Shown here one piece after another: positions 45,113 to 55,532 of a stretch of DNA of 64,000 nt. The position numbers and the translations under genes were made by a program. This DNA is from Filimonas zeae (GTDB taxonomy: Bacteria; Bacteroidota; Bacteroidia; Chitinophagales; Chitinophagaceae): the NCBI RefSeq assembly GCF_014641615.1, contig NZ_BMIB01000001.1, forward strand, positions 1,302,769-1,366,768, given 5' to 3'. Below the pieces are notes generated by a model. The model ran no database searches, was not told where the DNA came from, and saw only the letters and a program-made list of their open reading frames with translations. Each line of letters opens with the position of its first letter. Positions within the stretch are counted from its first letter, which is position 1.

Positions 45113-46309
45113 ATGACTACTGCTGAGCAAGTTTCTCATTTATTATTTAAACATTTACAGGGTACACTGTCTGTTGAAGAACAGCAGCAGCTGGAGCATT
45201 GGCTGCAGCAATCGCCCCGCAACCGGCAGTTATTCAACAGCGTTAATGATGAAGCGCAGTTGCGGCAACAGCTGTTAGTATACCAGGAAGCACAACAACA
45301 GGAGCAGCCCGTTTGGGATAAAATACAGCAATTGCGTAACCGCCCCTCTGCCGGTACAGTAAGGCAGGTCCGTTTTCCCCGTAAATGGATGTGGGCGGCC
45401 GCATTATGTGTATTGCTGGCAGGTACAGGTGTATATGTATGGAATAACACCCCTGGGCAGGCCCCGGACAATACCGCAACAGTTGCTGTACACGACGTGC
45501 AACCGGGTAAAACAGGCGCTGTGTTAACCCTGGCAGATGGCAGGCAGGTGGTACTGGATAGCCTGCAAAACGGCGTGGTGGCAGTAGAAAATGGTGCCCG
45601 TGTAACGCTTAAAAACGGAGGGCTGGCTTACAATGGCTCCGCTGATAATACCACTGCCGCCCCTTTATATAATACGCTTTCCACGCCCCGCGGCCGGCAG
45701 TTTCAGCTGGTGCTGCCAGATGGTACCCACGTATGGTTAAACGCAGCCAGCTCCCTTCAATATCCCACACAGTTTACCGGAAAAGAGCGGAAAGTGGTAG
45801 TAACGGGCGAAGCATATTTTGAAGTAGCGGCCAGCAGCACCCTGCCTTTTACGGTAGTAACCGGTAACGCAGCAGTACAGGTGCTGGGCACCAGCTTTAA
45901 CATCAACGCTTATAACAACGAGGGCTTGCTAGCAGCCACCCTGGTAGCGGGCAGCATTAAAGTATCGGCCGGTGAATCCACCGTATTACTAAAACCCGGA
46001 CAACAGGCGCAGGTAAACCATGCAGCCGCAAAACAGGAAGTGAAAGTGGTGCGTGATGCGGATGTTGCCCAGGTGGTTGCCTGGAAAGAGGGCGTATTCA
46101 ATTTTGAAGATGTTACCCTGGAAGAAGCTATGCGCCAGCTGGAACGGTGGTATGATATAGAAGTAACCTACGAAAAAAAGATACCCGATATACGCTTTGG
46201 CGGCAAACTGAGCAGAGATATGAGTTTGAAAGGACTACTGAAATCGCTGGAAGAGGCAGATGTGCATTTCAGAATAGAGGAGGGGCGAAGATTAATTGTT
46301 TTACCATAA
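45113..46309 (+). CDS. FecR-family anti-sigma factor
   Basis: 398 residues. The cytoplasmic N-terminal part (1-80) binds the sigma factor, and one transmembrane helix lies at about 90-107 (WAAALCVLLAGTGVYVW). The periplasmic FecR domain spans about 190-285 (TPRGRQFQLVLPDGTHVWLNAASS, VTGEAYFEV). A C-terminal DUF4974/STN-like domain covers 320-398 (FNFEDVTLEEAMRQLERWYDIEV). It senses SusC via its STN domain and holds the ECF sigma factor until a signal arrives. Confidence 0.96.
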   Translation: MTTAEQVSHLLFKHLQGTLSVEEQQQLEHWLQQSPRNRQLFNSVNDEAQLRQQLLVYQEAQQQEQPVWDKIQQLRNRPSAGTVRQVRFPRKWMWAAALCVLLAGTGVYVWNNTPGQAPDNTATVAVHDVQPGKTGAVLTLADGRQVVLDSLQNGVVAVENGARVTLKNGGLAYNGSADNTTAAPLYNTLSTPRGRQFQLVLPDGTHVWLNAASSLQYPTQFTGKERKVVVTGEAYFEVAASSTLPFTVVTGNAAVQVLGTSFNINAYNNEGLLAATLVAGSIKVSAGESTVLLKPGQQAQVNHAAAKQEVKVVRDADVAQVVAWKEGVFNFEDVTLEEAMRQLERWYDIEVTYEKKIPDIRFGGKLSRDMSLKGLLKSLEEADVHFRIEEGRRLIVLP

Positions 46310-46436
46310 ACCCATCATAAAACCGGATAGGCTTTAAAAGCAAAAACCGAAGGTGCTCGCAACACCCCCGGCAAGTAGTTGAGCTGATTCCAAATGCATC
46401 GAAGCAATTTTAAAACAACCAAACTGACACAAAAGT

Positions 46437-49400
46437 ATGCCAAAAACTGCTACCCGCAGCCGGTGGAGTGTGCCCGTGCGCGCTTGTAAAACATTTCCCC
46501 GGCTTCCGGCTCAAACGGTAAAAGTTATGAGACTATTGACGTTTTTTCTTTTTGCGTTATGCCTTACCGCATCGGCACGGTCCTCTTCGCAGAGTATTAC
46601 ACTCTCAGGTAAAGAGCTGCCGCTGAAAAAGGTGTTTGCTGCTATTGAAGCGCAAACAGGTTTTGTATTTTTCTATAACAAGCAACTGCTGGCGCATACA
46701 AAGCCGGTTACTGTATCGGTGGTAGATATGCCACTGAACGAATTTCTGAACAAAACGTTGAAAGATCAGCCGTTGCATTTTCGTTTTGAAGGCAAAACCA
46801 TTACGCTTTCCCGCAAAGCAGAACGTGTGCCTTCTATGCCTCCGCCGGAGATATATGAAGCGCCGCCTGCGGATAGTATTAAAAAGGTAACCGGTACGGT
46901 AATGAGTGAATCTGGCGAGCCCATTGCAGGTGCCAGTGTAATGCTGAAGGGTAGCCGCAGAGGGGTAAACACCGGCAGCCGGGGCGATTTTGCCCTGGAG
47001 GCACTGCCCGGGCAAACATTGGTGGTTTCCTTTGTTGGGTACAACGATTATGAAATTAAAATAAAAACACCTGGTGAAAAGTTACTGGCGAAAATGACAC
47101 CTTCATCCACCTCTATGACAGACATGGTGGTAACGGGTATTTACCAGCGTAAAAAAGAAAGCTTTACCGGTTCTTCTACCACCTATACGTCTAAAGAACT
47201 GAAAATGGTGGGCAACCAGAATGTGCTGCAAAGCCTGAAAACACTGGACCCCGCGTTTGCTATTGTTGAAAACAGCACTTACGGCTCAGACCCCAACAGG
47301 CTGCCGGATATTGAAATAAGAGGTAAGAGCAGTGTGATTGGCCTTACGGAGCAATACGGTACCAACCCCAACCAGCCACTTTTTATATTAGATGGTTTTG
47401 AAAGTACACTGTCTATCATCAGCGACTTTACCATGGACCGTATTGAAAGCATTACTGTGCTGAAAGATGCAGCAGCTACTGCCATCTATGGTTCCAAGGC
47501 TGCCAATGGCGTAATAGTAGTGGAAACCAAGCGCCCTACGCCCGGCGCGCTGCGTATTAACTACAACCTCAACTCTACAGTCAGCGTTCCTGATCTGTCA
47601 GATTACAACCTGATGGATGCAAAGGAGAAAGTGGAATTTGAACGTCGTTCCGGTTTCTTCGGTACGTTAGATGCGAATGGTAATATTATTACCGATGGTG
47701 GTGATGCTAAATACCAGAGCCGTTTAAAAGAAGTACAGCGTGGCGTAAATACTTACTGGGCCGGAGAACCGCTGCGCACTGCTATTACACAAAGGCATAC
47801 CCTTTTTGCAGAAGGGGGCGATGCTACCCTGCGCTACAGCGCCTCACTCAGCTTTGGTAAAACACCAGGTGTTATGAAAGGCTCTGCACGCGATGTAACC
47901 AATGGTAACGTAAGGCTTATCTATCGCAAAGGGCGTTTGTCGGTAAGCAACTCACTTAGTCTCGACTTTGTAAACACAAAGCGCGAAACGATTCCTTTCT
48001 CGGCCTTCTCCAGGGCCAACCCTTATCTGCGTAAATACAATGCCAGCGGGGGAATTGATAAAATTCTGGAGCAGTTTCAGTATTTTGACATTACCACTTT
48101 TTCTACGCTTACGGAAACTAACTATAATCCGTTGTATGACATGAGTAATAACAATGTCAACAAATCTGCATCCAACGGTTTTACCAACAACTTTGAAATA
48201 GAATGGCGTGTACTGGACGAGTTGCGCGCCCGCACCCGTGTAGGCATCAACGGCCTGGCTATACGCAGTACGGTATTCCGTTCGCCTTTTAATTCAGAAT
48301 ACGTGGATATAGATCCGCTGCTGCGTGGCGATTATAATGAGCAGAACGACCGGCAGACCAACTACGATGGGGATTTCAGCCTTACCTACGGCAAACTGTT
48401 CAACGGCAAACATATGGTAAATGCTGTGGCAGGTACCCGGCTGAATCAGGTATCTTCTACACTGAGCGGATACGAGGTAAAGGGTTTTATAGATGATGAT
48501 TTCAGCAATCCTGCTTTTGCATTTGGTTATCCCGAAGGCAAAACGGCTTCCTATCAGGAAGCGAAACGCCGCGCCGCCAGCTTTTTCCTCAACACCGGTT
48601 ATTCTTACGACAACCGGTATCTGATAGATGCTACTTTCCGGTCTGATGGAGCTTCTGTATTCGGTGCTTCGCGTCAGTTTACTTCTATCTGGTCGCTGGG
48701 CCTGGCCTGGAATATTCATAAAGAGGCGTTCTTCCGCAATACCGCTTCTGTAAACTTCCTGCGTGTGCGTGGCTCGGTGGGTAATCCTGGTAACCAGAAT
48801 TTCAGCGATAATATCTCCACCCGTGTATACCGGTATAACAATGATAACCGCAACCCCTTTGGTTCCAGTGTAGTGGTGGGTACGTTTGGTAATAGCGCAC
48901 TCAAATGGCAAAAGACGCTTGATAAGAACATTGGGTTAGATGTGGAACTGTTTAGCAGCAAGCTGAGAGTGAATGCCGATTTCTTTGATAAGAATACGGA
49001 CCCGCTGCTGGTATTTGTTGCTATGCCTGCTTCTGCCGGTGCTTCCAGCTTTGCACAAAACCTGGGTGCGCAAAACACCAGAGGTTTTACCCTTACGGCT
49101 AATTATTCAGTGATACGTAACAGAAACCTTAACTGGTTGCTGAACCTGAACATGCGCCAGCTGAAATCGCGTTACAAAAACATGGGCAGTAGCCTGGATA
49201 ATTTCAACAAAGAGAATAAAAGCCGTAACCTTATCCGTTATTACGATGGAGCCAGCCCTTCTGATTTGTGGGCGGTACGTTCAGTTGGTATTGATGCCGT
49301 AACCGGCCGCGAGATTTTTTTGAACAGCAATGGGCAGCAAACTTTTGTACACAACTATAACGATGAAGTGGTGGTGGGCAACAGCGAACCTGACGTGGAT

Positions 49401-49850
49401 GGTATTGTGGGTACGAGCGTTTTCTGGAAAGGATTTTCTGCATCGGTAAACCTGCGTTACCGCCTGGGTGGACAGGTGTTTATGCAAACCCTGTATGAGA
49501 AGGTAGAGAATATATCTATCACCAGCGTATCCTTAAACCAGGACAAACGTGCGTTGTACGATCGCTGGCAAAAGCCGGGTGACAATGCTAAATTCAAAAA
49601 CATTTATAATACTACCAGTACGCCCATTTCTTCCCGTTTTGTGGAGGATAATAATATACTGGCAGGCGAGGCTTTTTCTATCGGGTACGAAACTACCACA
49701 GCCAGATGGCTGAAATCGATCAGGGCGTCTTCGGTGAGCTTCCGTGCATACATGAATGATATCTTCCGCATTTCCTCTGTTACCAACGAGCGGGGTATTG
49801 ACTATCCTTTTGCGCAGTCGGTATCGTTTTCCGTAGGAGTGCGGTTTTAA
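46437..49850 (+). CDS. SusC/RagA-family TonB-linked outer membrane transporter with STN domain
   Basis: 1137 residues. A basic leader of 30 residues precedes the hydrophobic signal (MRLLTFFLFALCLTASA), typical of Chitinophagaceae SusC; a shorter start at 46527 is possible. The STN signalling domain spans about 50-110 (LPLKKVFAAIEAQTGFVFFYN). A carboxypeptidase-regulatory domain covers about 150-225 (TGTVMSESGEPIAGASVMLKG). The plug includes LFILDGFE, IESITVLKDAAATAIYG and SKAANGVIVVETK. The barrel closes at SVSFSVGVRF. It imports a bulky nutrient with SusD and signals to FecR. No hydrolases are nearby, so the substrate may not be a polysaccharide. Confidence 0.96.
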   Translation: MPKTATRSRWSVPVRACKTFPRLPAQTVKVMRLLTFFLFALCLTASARSSSQSITLSGKELPLKKVFAAIEAQTGFVFFYNKQLLAHTKPVTVSVVDMPLNEFLNKTLKDQPLHFRFEGKTITLSRKAERVPSMPPPEIYEAPPADSIKKVTGTVMSESGEPIAGASVMLKGSRRGVNTGSRGDFALEALPGQTLVVSFVGYNDYEIKIKTPGEKLLAKMTPSSTSMTDMVVTGIYQRKKESFTGSSTTYTSKELKMVGNQNVLQSLKTLDPAFAIVENSTYGSDPNRLPDIEIRGKSSVIGLTEQYGTNPNQPLFILDGFESTLSIISDFTMDRIESITVLKDAAATAIYGSKAANGVIVVETKRPTPGALRINYNLNSTVSVPDLSDYNLMDAKEKVEFERRSGFFGTLDANGNIITDGGDAKYQSRLKEVQRGVNTYWAGEPLRTAITQRHTLFAEGGDATLRYSASLSFGKTPGVMKGSARDVTNGNVRLIYRKGRLSVSNSLSLDFVNTKRETIPFSAFSRANPYLRKYNASGGIDKILEQFQYFDITTFSTLTETNYNPLYDMSNNNVNKSASNGFTNNFEIEWRVLDELRARTRVGINGLAIRSTVFRSPFNSEYVDIDPLLRGDYNEQNDRQTNYDGDFSLTYGKLFNGKHMVNAVAGTRLNQVSSTLSGYEVKGFIDDDFSNPAFAFGYPEGKTASYQEAKRRAASFFLNTGYSYDNRYLIDATFRSDGASVFGASRQFTSIWSLGLAWNIHKEAFFRNTASVNFLRVRGSVGNPGNQNFSDNISTRVYRYNNDNRNPFGSSVVVGTFGNSALKWQKTLDKNIGLDVELFSSKLRVNADFFDKNTDPLLVFVAMPASAGASSFAQNLGAQNTRGFTLTANYSVIRNRNLNWLLNLNMRQLKSRYKNMGSSLDNFNKENKSRNLIRYYDGASPSDLWAVRSVGIDAVTGREIFLNSNGQQTFVHNYNDEVVVGNSEPDVDGIVGTSVFWKGFSASVNLRYRLGGQVFMQTLYEKVENISITSVSLNQDKRALYDRWQKPGDNAKFKNIYNTTSTPISSRFVEDNNILAGEAFSIGYETTTARWLKSIRASSVSFRAYMNDIFRISSVTNERGIDYPFAQSVSFSVGVRF

Positions 49851-49874
49851 TCAGTAATACCAAAACAGTAACAA

Positions 49875-51338
49875 ATGAAATGGAGAATAATTGCCGTTTG
49901 TATTTCCGGTATGTTAGCCTTTAGCAGCTGCAAAAAATGGATAGATGTGAAGCCGACCGATAAGTTGTCGGAAGAAATGTTGTTTGCAGATAAAGAAGGC
50001 TTTTTAAAAGCATTGAACGGTGTGTATGTGGAGCTGGCTAATAATGCACTGTATGGAGAAAAGATGTCGGTATCTACCATAGATGTATTGGCGCAGTATT
50101 ATTATATCACATCCACCACGCATTCTTCTTATTATACCACCATGTTCACCTACACGCAAAACAGCCCCAGAGCTGCTTTTGAGGGTATCTGGAAAAAAGC
50201 ATACGAGCTGGTGGTAAACAGTAATATTATCATTAATAAATGTGGTGAGGCCAATCCGTTGCTGCCGGCACCTTACTTTGGTATAGTAAAGGGTGAGGCG
50301 CTTGCTTTAAGGGCTATGCTGCATTTTGATATGCTGCGTTTGTTCGGCCCTGTTTGGTCAGAAGCTACCAGAGGCAGTGCTTCGGTGCCTTATAACACGG
50401 CTCCTTTGCCTACTGTAACGCCACTATTGCCGGCCGATACGGTAATACAACGCGTAATTGATGATCTTACTGCAGCTGCGGCTTTGCTGAAAGAGGCAGA
50501 TCCGGTTATTACGGAAGGGGTAAGGCATACGGCCAGTGCCTCTGGCGATAACAGTTTACACTACCGGCAATACCGCCTCAATTATTATGCGGTAAAAGCA
50601 TTGCTTGCGCGTGCTTATCTGTGGAAGCATGATAAGGAAAATGCCTTAAAAGAAGCGAAAGAAATACTGGCAGAAGTACAAAAGCCTGCCAAACCCATCT
50701 TTCCTTATGTAACGCAGGCAGCGGCTAAACACGTAGAAACACCTGATCGCTTGTTTTCTACAGAAGTGTTTTTCGGGCTGTATACCGTTAACCGTTTTAA
50801 CTTGTATACACAGCTGTTTGCGCCTGAGCGCGATCAGTACTCCCGCCTGCGTTTCAGCAATAACGATGATAATTTTTCACGGGTAAATGAAATGCTGGAC
50901 GATCAGAACGATTACCGCCGCGATGCATGGGCGGCGCTCAATACCACCAGCGGTAGTTTTGTTACCCATTTAAAATACTTTGATTATACCAAAGCAGCAT
51001 GGCGGTATATGGTTCCCTTAATTCGTTTAAGCGAAGTATTGCTGATTGCGGCCGAATGCAGTAATACCGTGGAAGAAGGCAGAACGTATCTGAACGCCGT
51101 GCGTAACAGCCGTAACTGTGTAAGTATAACACCTGCTGATGCAGCAGCGCTGAAAAGTGCTATTACACGGGAATTCAGGAAAGAGGTAATAGGGGAAGGG
51201 CAGATGTTCTTTTACTATAAAAGAAATGCCTCCCTTTCTATACCTAACAACGCAGCTCTTACCGGCACCAAAGCCATGACGTTGCCCAACTACGTGGTAC
51301 CATTACCGGAAAGTGAAATCAGTGTAAGAAACAAGTAA
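49875..51338 (+). CDS. SusD/RagB-family nutrient-binding lipoprotein
   Basis: 487 residues. Lipobox ending FSSC (Cys19), then KKWIDVKPTDKLSEE, the usual start of SusD proteins. TPR-like helices follow, including ALRAMLHFDMLRLFGPVW and the C-terminal MVPLIRLSEVLLIAAEC. It caps the SusC barrel from outside and captures ligand. It starts 24 bp after SusC. Confidence 0.96.
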   Translation: MKWRIIAVCISGMLAFSSCKKWIDVKPTDKLSEEMLFADKEGFLKALNGVYVELANNALYGEKMSVSTIDVLAQYYYITSTTHSSYYTTMFTYTQNSPRAAFEGIWKKAYELVVNSNIIINKCGEANPLLPAPYFGIVKGEALALRAMLHFDMLRLFGPVWSEATRGSASVPYNTAPLPTVTPLLPADTVIQRVIDDLTAAAALLKEADPVITEGVRHTASASGDNSLHYRQYRLNYYAVKALLARAYLWKHDKENALKEAKEILAEVQKPAKPIFPYVTQAAAKHVETPDRLFSTEVFFGLYTVNRFNLYTQLFAPERDQYSRLRFSNNDDNFSRVNEMLDDQNDYRRDAWAALNTTSGSFVTHLKYFDYTKAAWRYMVPLIRLSEVLLIAAECSNTVEEGRTYLNAVRNSRNCVSITPADAAALKSAITREFRKEVIGEGQMFFYYKRNASLSIPNNAALTGTKAMTLPNYVVPLPESEISVRNK

Positions 51339-51362
51339 CAAACACCTGTTAAAACTACTATT

Positions 51363-52217
51363 ATGAAACAATTATTGTTATGGCTGGTACTATTAGCAGG
51401 CGTGTTATCACTGCCAGCCTGCAAAAAAGAAATCAGGGGGTATGAGGGGGCAGAAGGTGTGTATTTTGCCGTGCAGAGTGGTGCTTCCTGGGGAACGGAG
51501 AGTACCATGCCCTTCCGGCCGTACACCAATGTGGAGTTTGTAAAAGTGCCGCAGGATACTACTGTGGTAAATATTAAGGTAATGATTACCGGACCGGTAA
51601 AGAATTATGACCGTCCGTTTAAAATAGCCATCAATCCCGATTCCACCACTGCACAGCAAGGCGTACATTACCTCGCTATTCCTGCGCAGGTGGTTATTCC
51701 GGCTAACGCTTACTTAGCTTATGTGCCTGTTACGTTGATGCGTACACCTGACCTGGAAACGGACACTAAAAAGATAGGTTTGCGGCTGCTGGCAAATGAA
51801 CACTTTCAGCTTTCGTTTACTGAATGGGATGCGCTGCCAGGTTACACCGCTACCACAACCGGTATAGATTCTCAGTTTAATGCCAGCTTACATACCATTC
51901 GTGTAAATGATTTTTTGGTGCAGCCAGCTGTTTGGGTGGGCTCTGTACAGGATGGTAACCGCGAAGCAGGTATATGGGGTGCGTTTACCCGAAAAAAAAT
52001 AGAACTGATGTATCGTCTGTTTAATCTTACCTATGCCGATTTTGGCAGCACTACCACCATGCCTTCGGTAAGAAGCTCGCTGATAGCATCGGAAGGAGGG
52101 AAGTATCTGCTGGAACAGTTCAATGCCGGCAATCCGATACTGGAGGATGACGGAAGGCTGATGTTTATAGGTAGTGTGCCATGGACATCTTACATAGGTG
52201 TAAAATGGGTTCCTTAA
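51363..52217 (+). CDS. DUF4843 lipoprotein of a SusCD locus
   Basis: 284 residues. Signal MKQLLLWLVLLAGVLSLPAC, then KKEIRGYEGAEGVYF. The middle YDRPFKIAINPDSTTAQQGVHYL matches DUF4843, a surface lipoprotein found beside SusCD in non-polysaccharide loci. It is probably an accessory ligand-binding protein. Gap of 24 bp from SusD. Confidence 0.9.
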   Translation: MKQLLLWLVLLAGVLSLPACKKEIRGYEGAEGVYFAVQSGASWGTESTMPFRPYTNVEFVKVPQDTTVVNIKVMITGPVKNYDRPFKIAINPDSTTAQQGVHYLAIPAQVVIPANAYLAYVPVTLMRTPDLETDTKKIGLRLLANEHFQLSFTEWDALPGYTATTTGIDSQFNASLHTIRVNDFLVQPAVWVGSVQDGNREAGIWGAFTRKKIELMYRLFNLTYADFGSTTTMPSVRSSLIASEGGKYLLEQFNAGNPILEDDGRLMFIGSVPWTSYIGVKWVP

Positions 52218-52243
52218 TTCTTCTCATGTTTAATTACTGCAAC

Positions 52244-53797
52244 ATGCAATTACTCAGAATATTGTTTTTAGCTACTTATATGTTTACGCTTGTTTCGTGT
52301 TATAAAGACAAGGGTAATTATACCTATCATGATATTAATGAAATTACCATTGATGGCATGAATGCATCTTATTCTGCTATTACAGGGGTGGATGTGCTGC
52401 ATATTGAACCTCAGATGGCTATGACAGAGCCGGGAAACGATGCCGCGCGTTTTGAATATTACTGGATAGTAGTAAAAGGCACTACCGTTATTGATACCAT
52501 CAGCAGGCAGCCTGTATTGGACTATAAAGTAAGTCTGGCACCGGATGCTTATACACTTTCCTTTCGTGTGGTAGACCGTCAAACCACCGTTGCCTTTAAA
52601 AAGAGTGTTACACTAACCGTGGGCACCCCTTACTCCCGCGGTATTATGCTGATGGGTACTAATGAGGCAGGTAATGCAGAGGCGCAGATGATATCTATGG
52701 TAAAAGATACCATTGTGGTATCAGACATTCTCAGCAAAAGCGGGCTGCCCACCCTGAAGGAACCGGTTGCCATGGTACATACCGGAGCTACCATTCTTAC
52801 AACCGGATTAAGGTTGTGGGCATTTACCAAATCAGGTTCTTACTACTTCGACCGGCTTACCATGAAGGCAACTCCTGCCAATACATTTGGCAGCATTGTA
52901 TATACCACGGAAGGTATTGACAAAAATACGTTGACACCTGTATTAACAGCACCTCAGATCAGAGATGCGGGTGGCGCTTCGGGTAATAATGCTTCGCGGG
53001 CTATGCTGTGCAGTGATGGTAGTATTTTTGCGGCCAGCACTTACCTTAACGGAGGTGATTTTTACACCAACCCGGTTAACAGAGAGGCATCCAATTTTTC
53101 CAGGATGCTGAAATCGGCTCCCTTTCTTTTTTACTCCATTGGCAACATGAGTTCGGTACTATGGTATGATGTGGAGAACAACCGGTTTATGAACTATTCC
53201 AGTTTTGGCCTGTCCAATGCATCTACCCAACCGTTAGATGCTGCCGGGTCATTATTTCCGTGGAATCAGGAGGGAACCGGCAGAAAGCTGGTGTATGGCG
53301 AAAACACCCGTAATGCCGATGCAGGCTCCACGCATGGTAACTCCTTTGCTATTATGAAAGACAATAACAATAAATGTTTTTTGTATAAATTTTACGCCAA
53401 CGGAGCAGTGCCGGCAAAGCGTGATTTTTATGAAGTACTGCCCATGGCTACTGATTTTGATAAAGCCAGCTTCTATGCCTTTTCTTCCAGAAGAACGGTG
53501 GTGTTTTATGTAGTGGGTAACAAGCTGTATGCATATGACTACAACAGGGGATTTGAAAAAACGTATGAATTTCCGCAGATTGGTACTGATGAAATTACCA
53601 TGCTGAAATTTGATACACAGATAGACTTTAACACCAATTCTCTTTACATAGCTACTTATAACGCACAAACCAAAGGCACCCTGCGCAGATATAACGTAGG
53701 CAGCAACCCCGACGTGGTGGAAATTACGCCGGTTAACAAAGCCAGCTGGAGTGAACTGCTGAAAATTAAGGATATGAACTGGAGAGCTACCAACTAA
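52244..53797 (+). CDS. PKD-like family lipoprotein
   Basis: 517 residues from the ATG at 52244 (MQLLRILFLATYMFTLVSC, lipobox); an earlier ATG at 52226 is possible. The start CYKDKGNYTYHDINEITIDG is the hallmark of PKD-like lipoproteins next to DUF4843 genes. Immunoglobulin-like strands come first, then a propeller-like remainder (GIMLMGTNEAGNAEAQMIS and later repeats). Probably surface-exposed and part of the SusCD complex. Confidence 0.9.
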   Translation: MQLLRILFLATYMFTLVSCYKDKGNYTYHDINEITIDGMNASYSAITGVDVLHIEPQMAMTEPGNDAARFEYYWIVVKGTTVIDTISRQPVLDYKVSLAPDAYTLSFRVVDRQTTVAFKKSVTLTVGTPYSRGIMLMGTNEAGNAEAQMISMVKDTIVVSDILSKSGLPTLKEPVAMVHTGATILTTGLRLWAFTKSGSYYFDRLTMKATPANTFGSIVYTTEGIDKNTLTPVLTAPQIRDAGGASGNNASRAMLCSDGSIFAASTYLNGGDFYTNPVNREASNFSRMLKSAPFLFYSIGNMSSVLWYDVENNRFMNYSSFGLSNASTQPLDAAGSLFPWNQEGTGRKLVYGENTRNADAGSTHGNSFAIMKDNNNKCFLYKFYANGAVPAKRDFYEVLPMATDFDKASFYAFSSRRTVVFYVVGNKLYAYDYNRGFEKTYEFPQIGTDEITMLKFDTQIDFNTNSLYIATYNAQTKGTLRRYNVGSNPDVVEITPVNKASWSELLKIKDMNWRATN

Positions 53798-53818
53798 CAC
53801 AAGTAAGATAACACAGGA

Positions 53819-54973
53819 ATGATGAATAACGCAATAAAAACAAGCGTACTCATGAGTATGCTGCTGGGCGCATCTGCGGTAACCGCGCAGAAAGCATTTA
53901 CAATAAAAGGAAAGCTGACCGATACTGCCAGAGCAGGCAGTAAGGTTACCATTTACTATAACAACGGTACTAAACCGGTACGTACCATAGTGGTACCGAA
54001 AGAAGGTGCTTTTGAATATACAGGTACTGTTACCGGGCCGGCAAAAGTTTCGCTGTCATCCTACGTTTCTGCCTGGGAACTGAAGAAGTTGGGAAGCTGG
54101 ACGGAGCAGGAAGAGTTTTATGTGGAAGAAGGTACGGTGCTGGTGGAAGGCAGCCGCTTAAACAATGTAGTGATAACAGCAAGCGGCCAGCCACAGCAGG
54201 ATTTCCGGAAGTTGCAGGCGTTATTACAACCCTTTGAGCAGCGCGATAAGGCAGCCTACCAAAGCAAGCTGCAAGCCATTATTGCGAAAGATACCGCCAC
54301 TGCCAAAAGGTACGATGAGCAGATTGCCGTATTAAAAGCATCTGTAGACAGCGCTAAGCTGGTATTTATAGCGGCGCATCCGGGTTCGTTTGTATCGTTA
54401 GATCTGGTAAAAGAGCAAGCTACCCCAAAAGCATTGGTGGAGCAGAAAGAGAAAGTAGCCAGACTGTTTAATGGCCTTACAGAGCCGGTAAAACAATCTG
54501 AGGGTGGTAAAACCCTCAACGGTTTGATATCAAAAGCCTTTAAACTGAGTGCGGGTAATGCAGCTGTTGATTTTACCATGACTGATACGTTGGGTAAACC
54601 CGTTAGCCTGTCTTCTTTCCGTGGTAAATATGTACTGCTCGACTTCTGGGCATCCTGGTGCATACCCTGCCGTGCAGAGAACAAAAACGTAGTAAAAGCC
54701 TATAGCCGTTTTAAAGATCACAATTTTACCGTGCTGGGGGTATCGCTGGAAAAAAAGGGTGATCAGAAAGCCTGGGTAGATGCTATTCATAAAGACAGCC
54801 TTACCTGGACGCATGTGTCAGACATTACCAATGGTAAACATGAAGCAGCCACCATGTATGGTATTCAAAGCATTCCCATGAATTACCTTATCGGGCCTGA
54901 TGGTACTATTGTGGCAGCCAACCTGAGAGGGGAGGTACTGGATAAAAAGCTGGAAGAATTACTGGGTAAATAA
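53819..54973 (+). CDS. TlpA-like thiol:disulfide protein with DUF4369 N-terminal domain
   Basis: 384 residues. A signal peptide ends at VTAQ (about 24). A DUF4369-like beta domain (25-125) is followed by a helical linker and the thioredoxin fold (from about 245) with FWASWCIPCRAENK (Cys281, Cys284) and the cis-Pro block SIPMNYLIGPDG. It is a periplasmic redox protein that may reduce thiols in the imported substrate or in partner proteins. It closes the SusCD operon. Confidence 0.93.
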   Translation: MMNNAIKTSVLMSMLLGASAVTAQKAFTIKGKLTDTARAGSKVTIYYNNGTKPVRTIVVPKEGAFEYTGTVTGPAKVSLSSYVSAWELKKLGSWTEQEEFYVEEGTVLVEGSRLNNVVITASGQPQQDFRKLQALLQPFEQRDKAAYQSKLQAIIAKDTATAKRYDEQIAVLKASVDSAKLVFIAAHPGSFVSLDLVKEQATPKALVEQKEKVARLFNGLTEPVKQSEGGKTLNGLISKAFKLSAGNAAVDFTMTDTLGKPVSLSSFRGKYVLLDFWASWCIPCRAENKNVVKAYSRFKDHNFTVLGVSLEKKGDQKAWVDAIHKDSLTWTHVSDITNGKHEAATMYGIQSIPMNYLIGPDGTIVAANLRGEVLDKKLEELLGK

Positions 54974-55004
54974 CCCCGTGTTACGTAGTACATATATGAA
55001 CCAG

Positions 55005-55032
55005 AAAGCGGCCTTTTACAGGGCCGTTTTTC
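55005..55032 (+). terminator. Intrinsic terminator of the SusCD operon
   Basis: A CGGCC/GGCCG stem with an A/T-rich loop (55009-55026), followed by a run of five T, 32 bp after the TlpA-like stop. Confidence 0.75.
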
Positions 55033-55092
55033 GTTGGTGCATACCGGGGCATAGTATTTGCATTCTCATGCGTGCAAAAACCAATATCACCC

Positions 55093-55488
55093 ATGAAAAA
55101 ATGCATTGCTATTCTGAGCTTACTGTTGATGACACACTTTGCCAAGGCCGATCAACTCGCACTTATCAGCCGCGAACAGGCAGAAAAGGCCGTTACTTAC
55201 CTGAAAAAAGAGGGCGTGGCTATTTTATGGTGCAGCTGCTGTGATGGTGACCCCATGAAGCGCGTAACCATCAGCGAAGTGTTTATTAAAGAAACCGACA
55301 ATGGCAAATATTATTCAGTAGTACTGAAAGGCCGCGACGATCAGGGCAAGGAAATTGAAGAATACCTGGACCTGGCTTATGTGTTTGTAAAAAAGGGCAG
55401 CAAAGGTCAGTCGCTGGGTAAAGTGTTGAAGTTTGACTGCGACCCTTGTGTAAAACCTTTTGACTGGGAAACGCCTGGCAGAGGATAG
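55093..55488 (+). CDS. Small exported cysteine-rich protein, 131 aa
   Basis: The start at 55093 (MKKCIAILSLLLMTHFAKA) makes a clear signal peptide. The mature protein carries two cysteine groups, WCSCCDGD and FDCDPC, that could bind metal or form disulfides. It sits right after the TlpA-like gene but behind its own terminator. No family recognised. A role with the redox partner is inference only. Confidence 0.6.
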   Translation: MKKCIAILSLLLMTHFAKADQLALISREQAEKAVTYLKKEGVAILWCSCCDGDPMKRVTISEVFIKETDNGKYYSVVLKGRDDQGKEIEEYLDLAYVFVKKGSKGQSLGKVLKFDCDPCVKPFDWETPGRG

Positions 55489-55532
55489 GGATAAATATGT
55501 TTAAAATAAGCTGGTAACAACCCGGCATAAAG

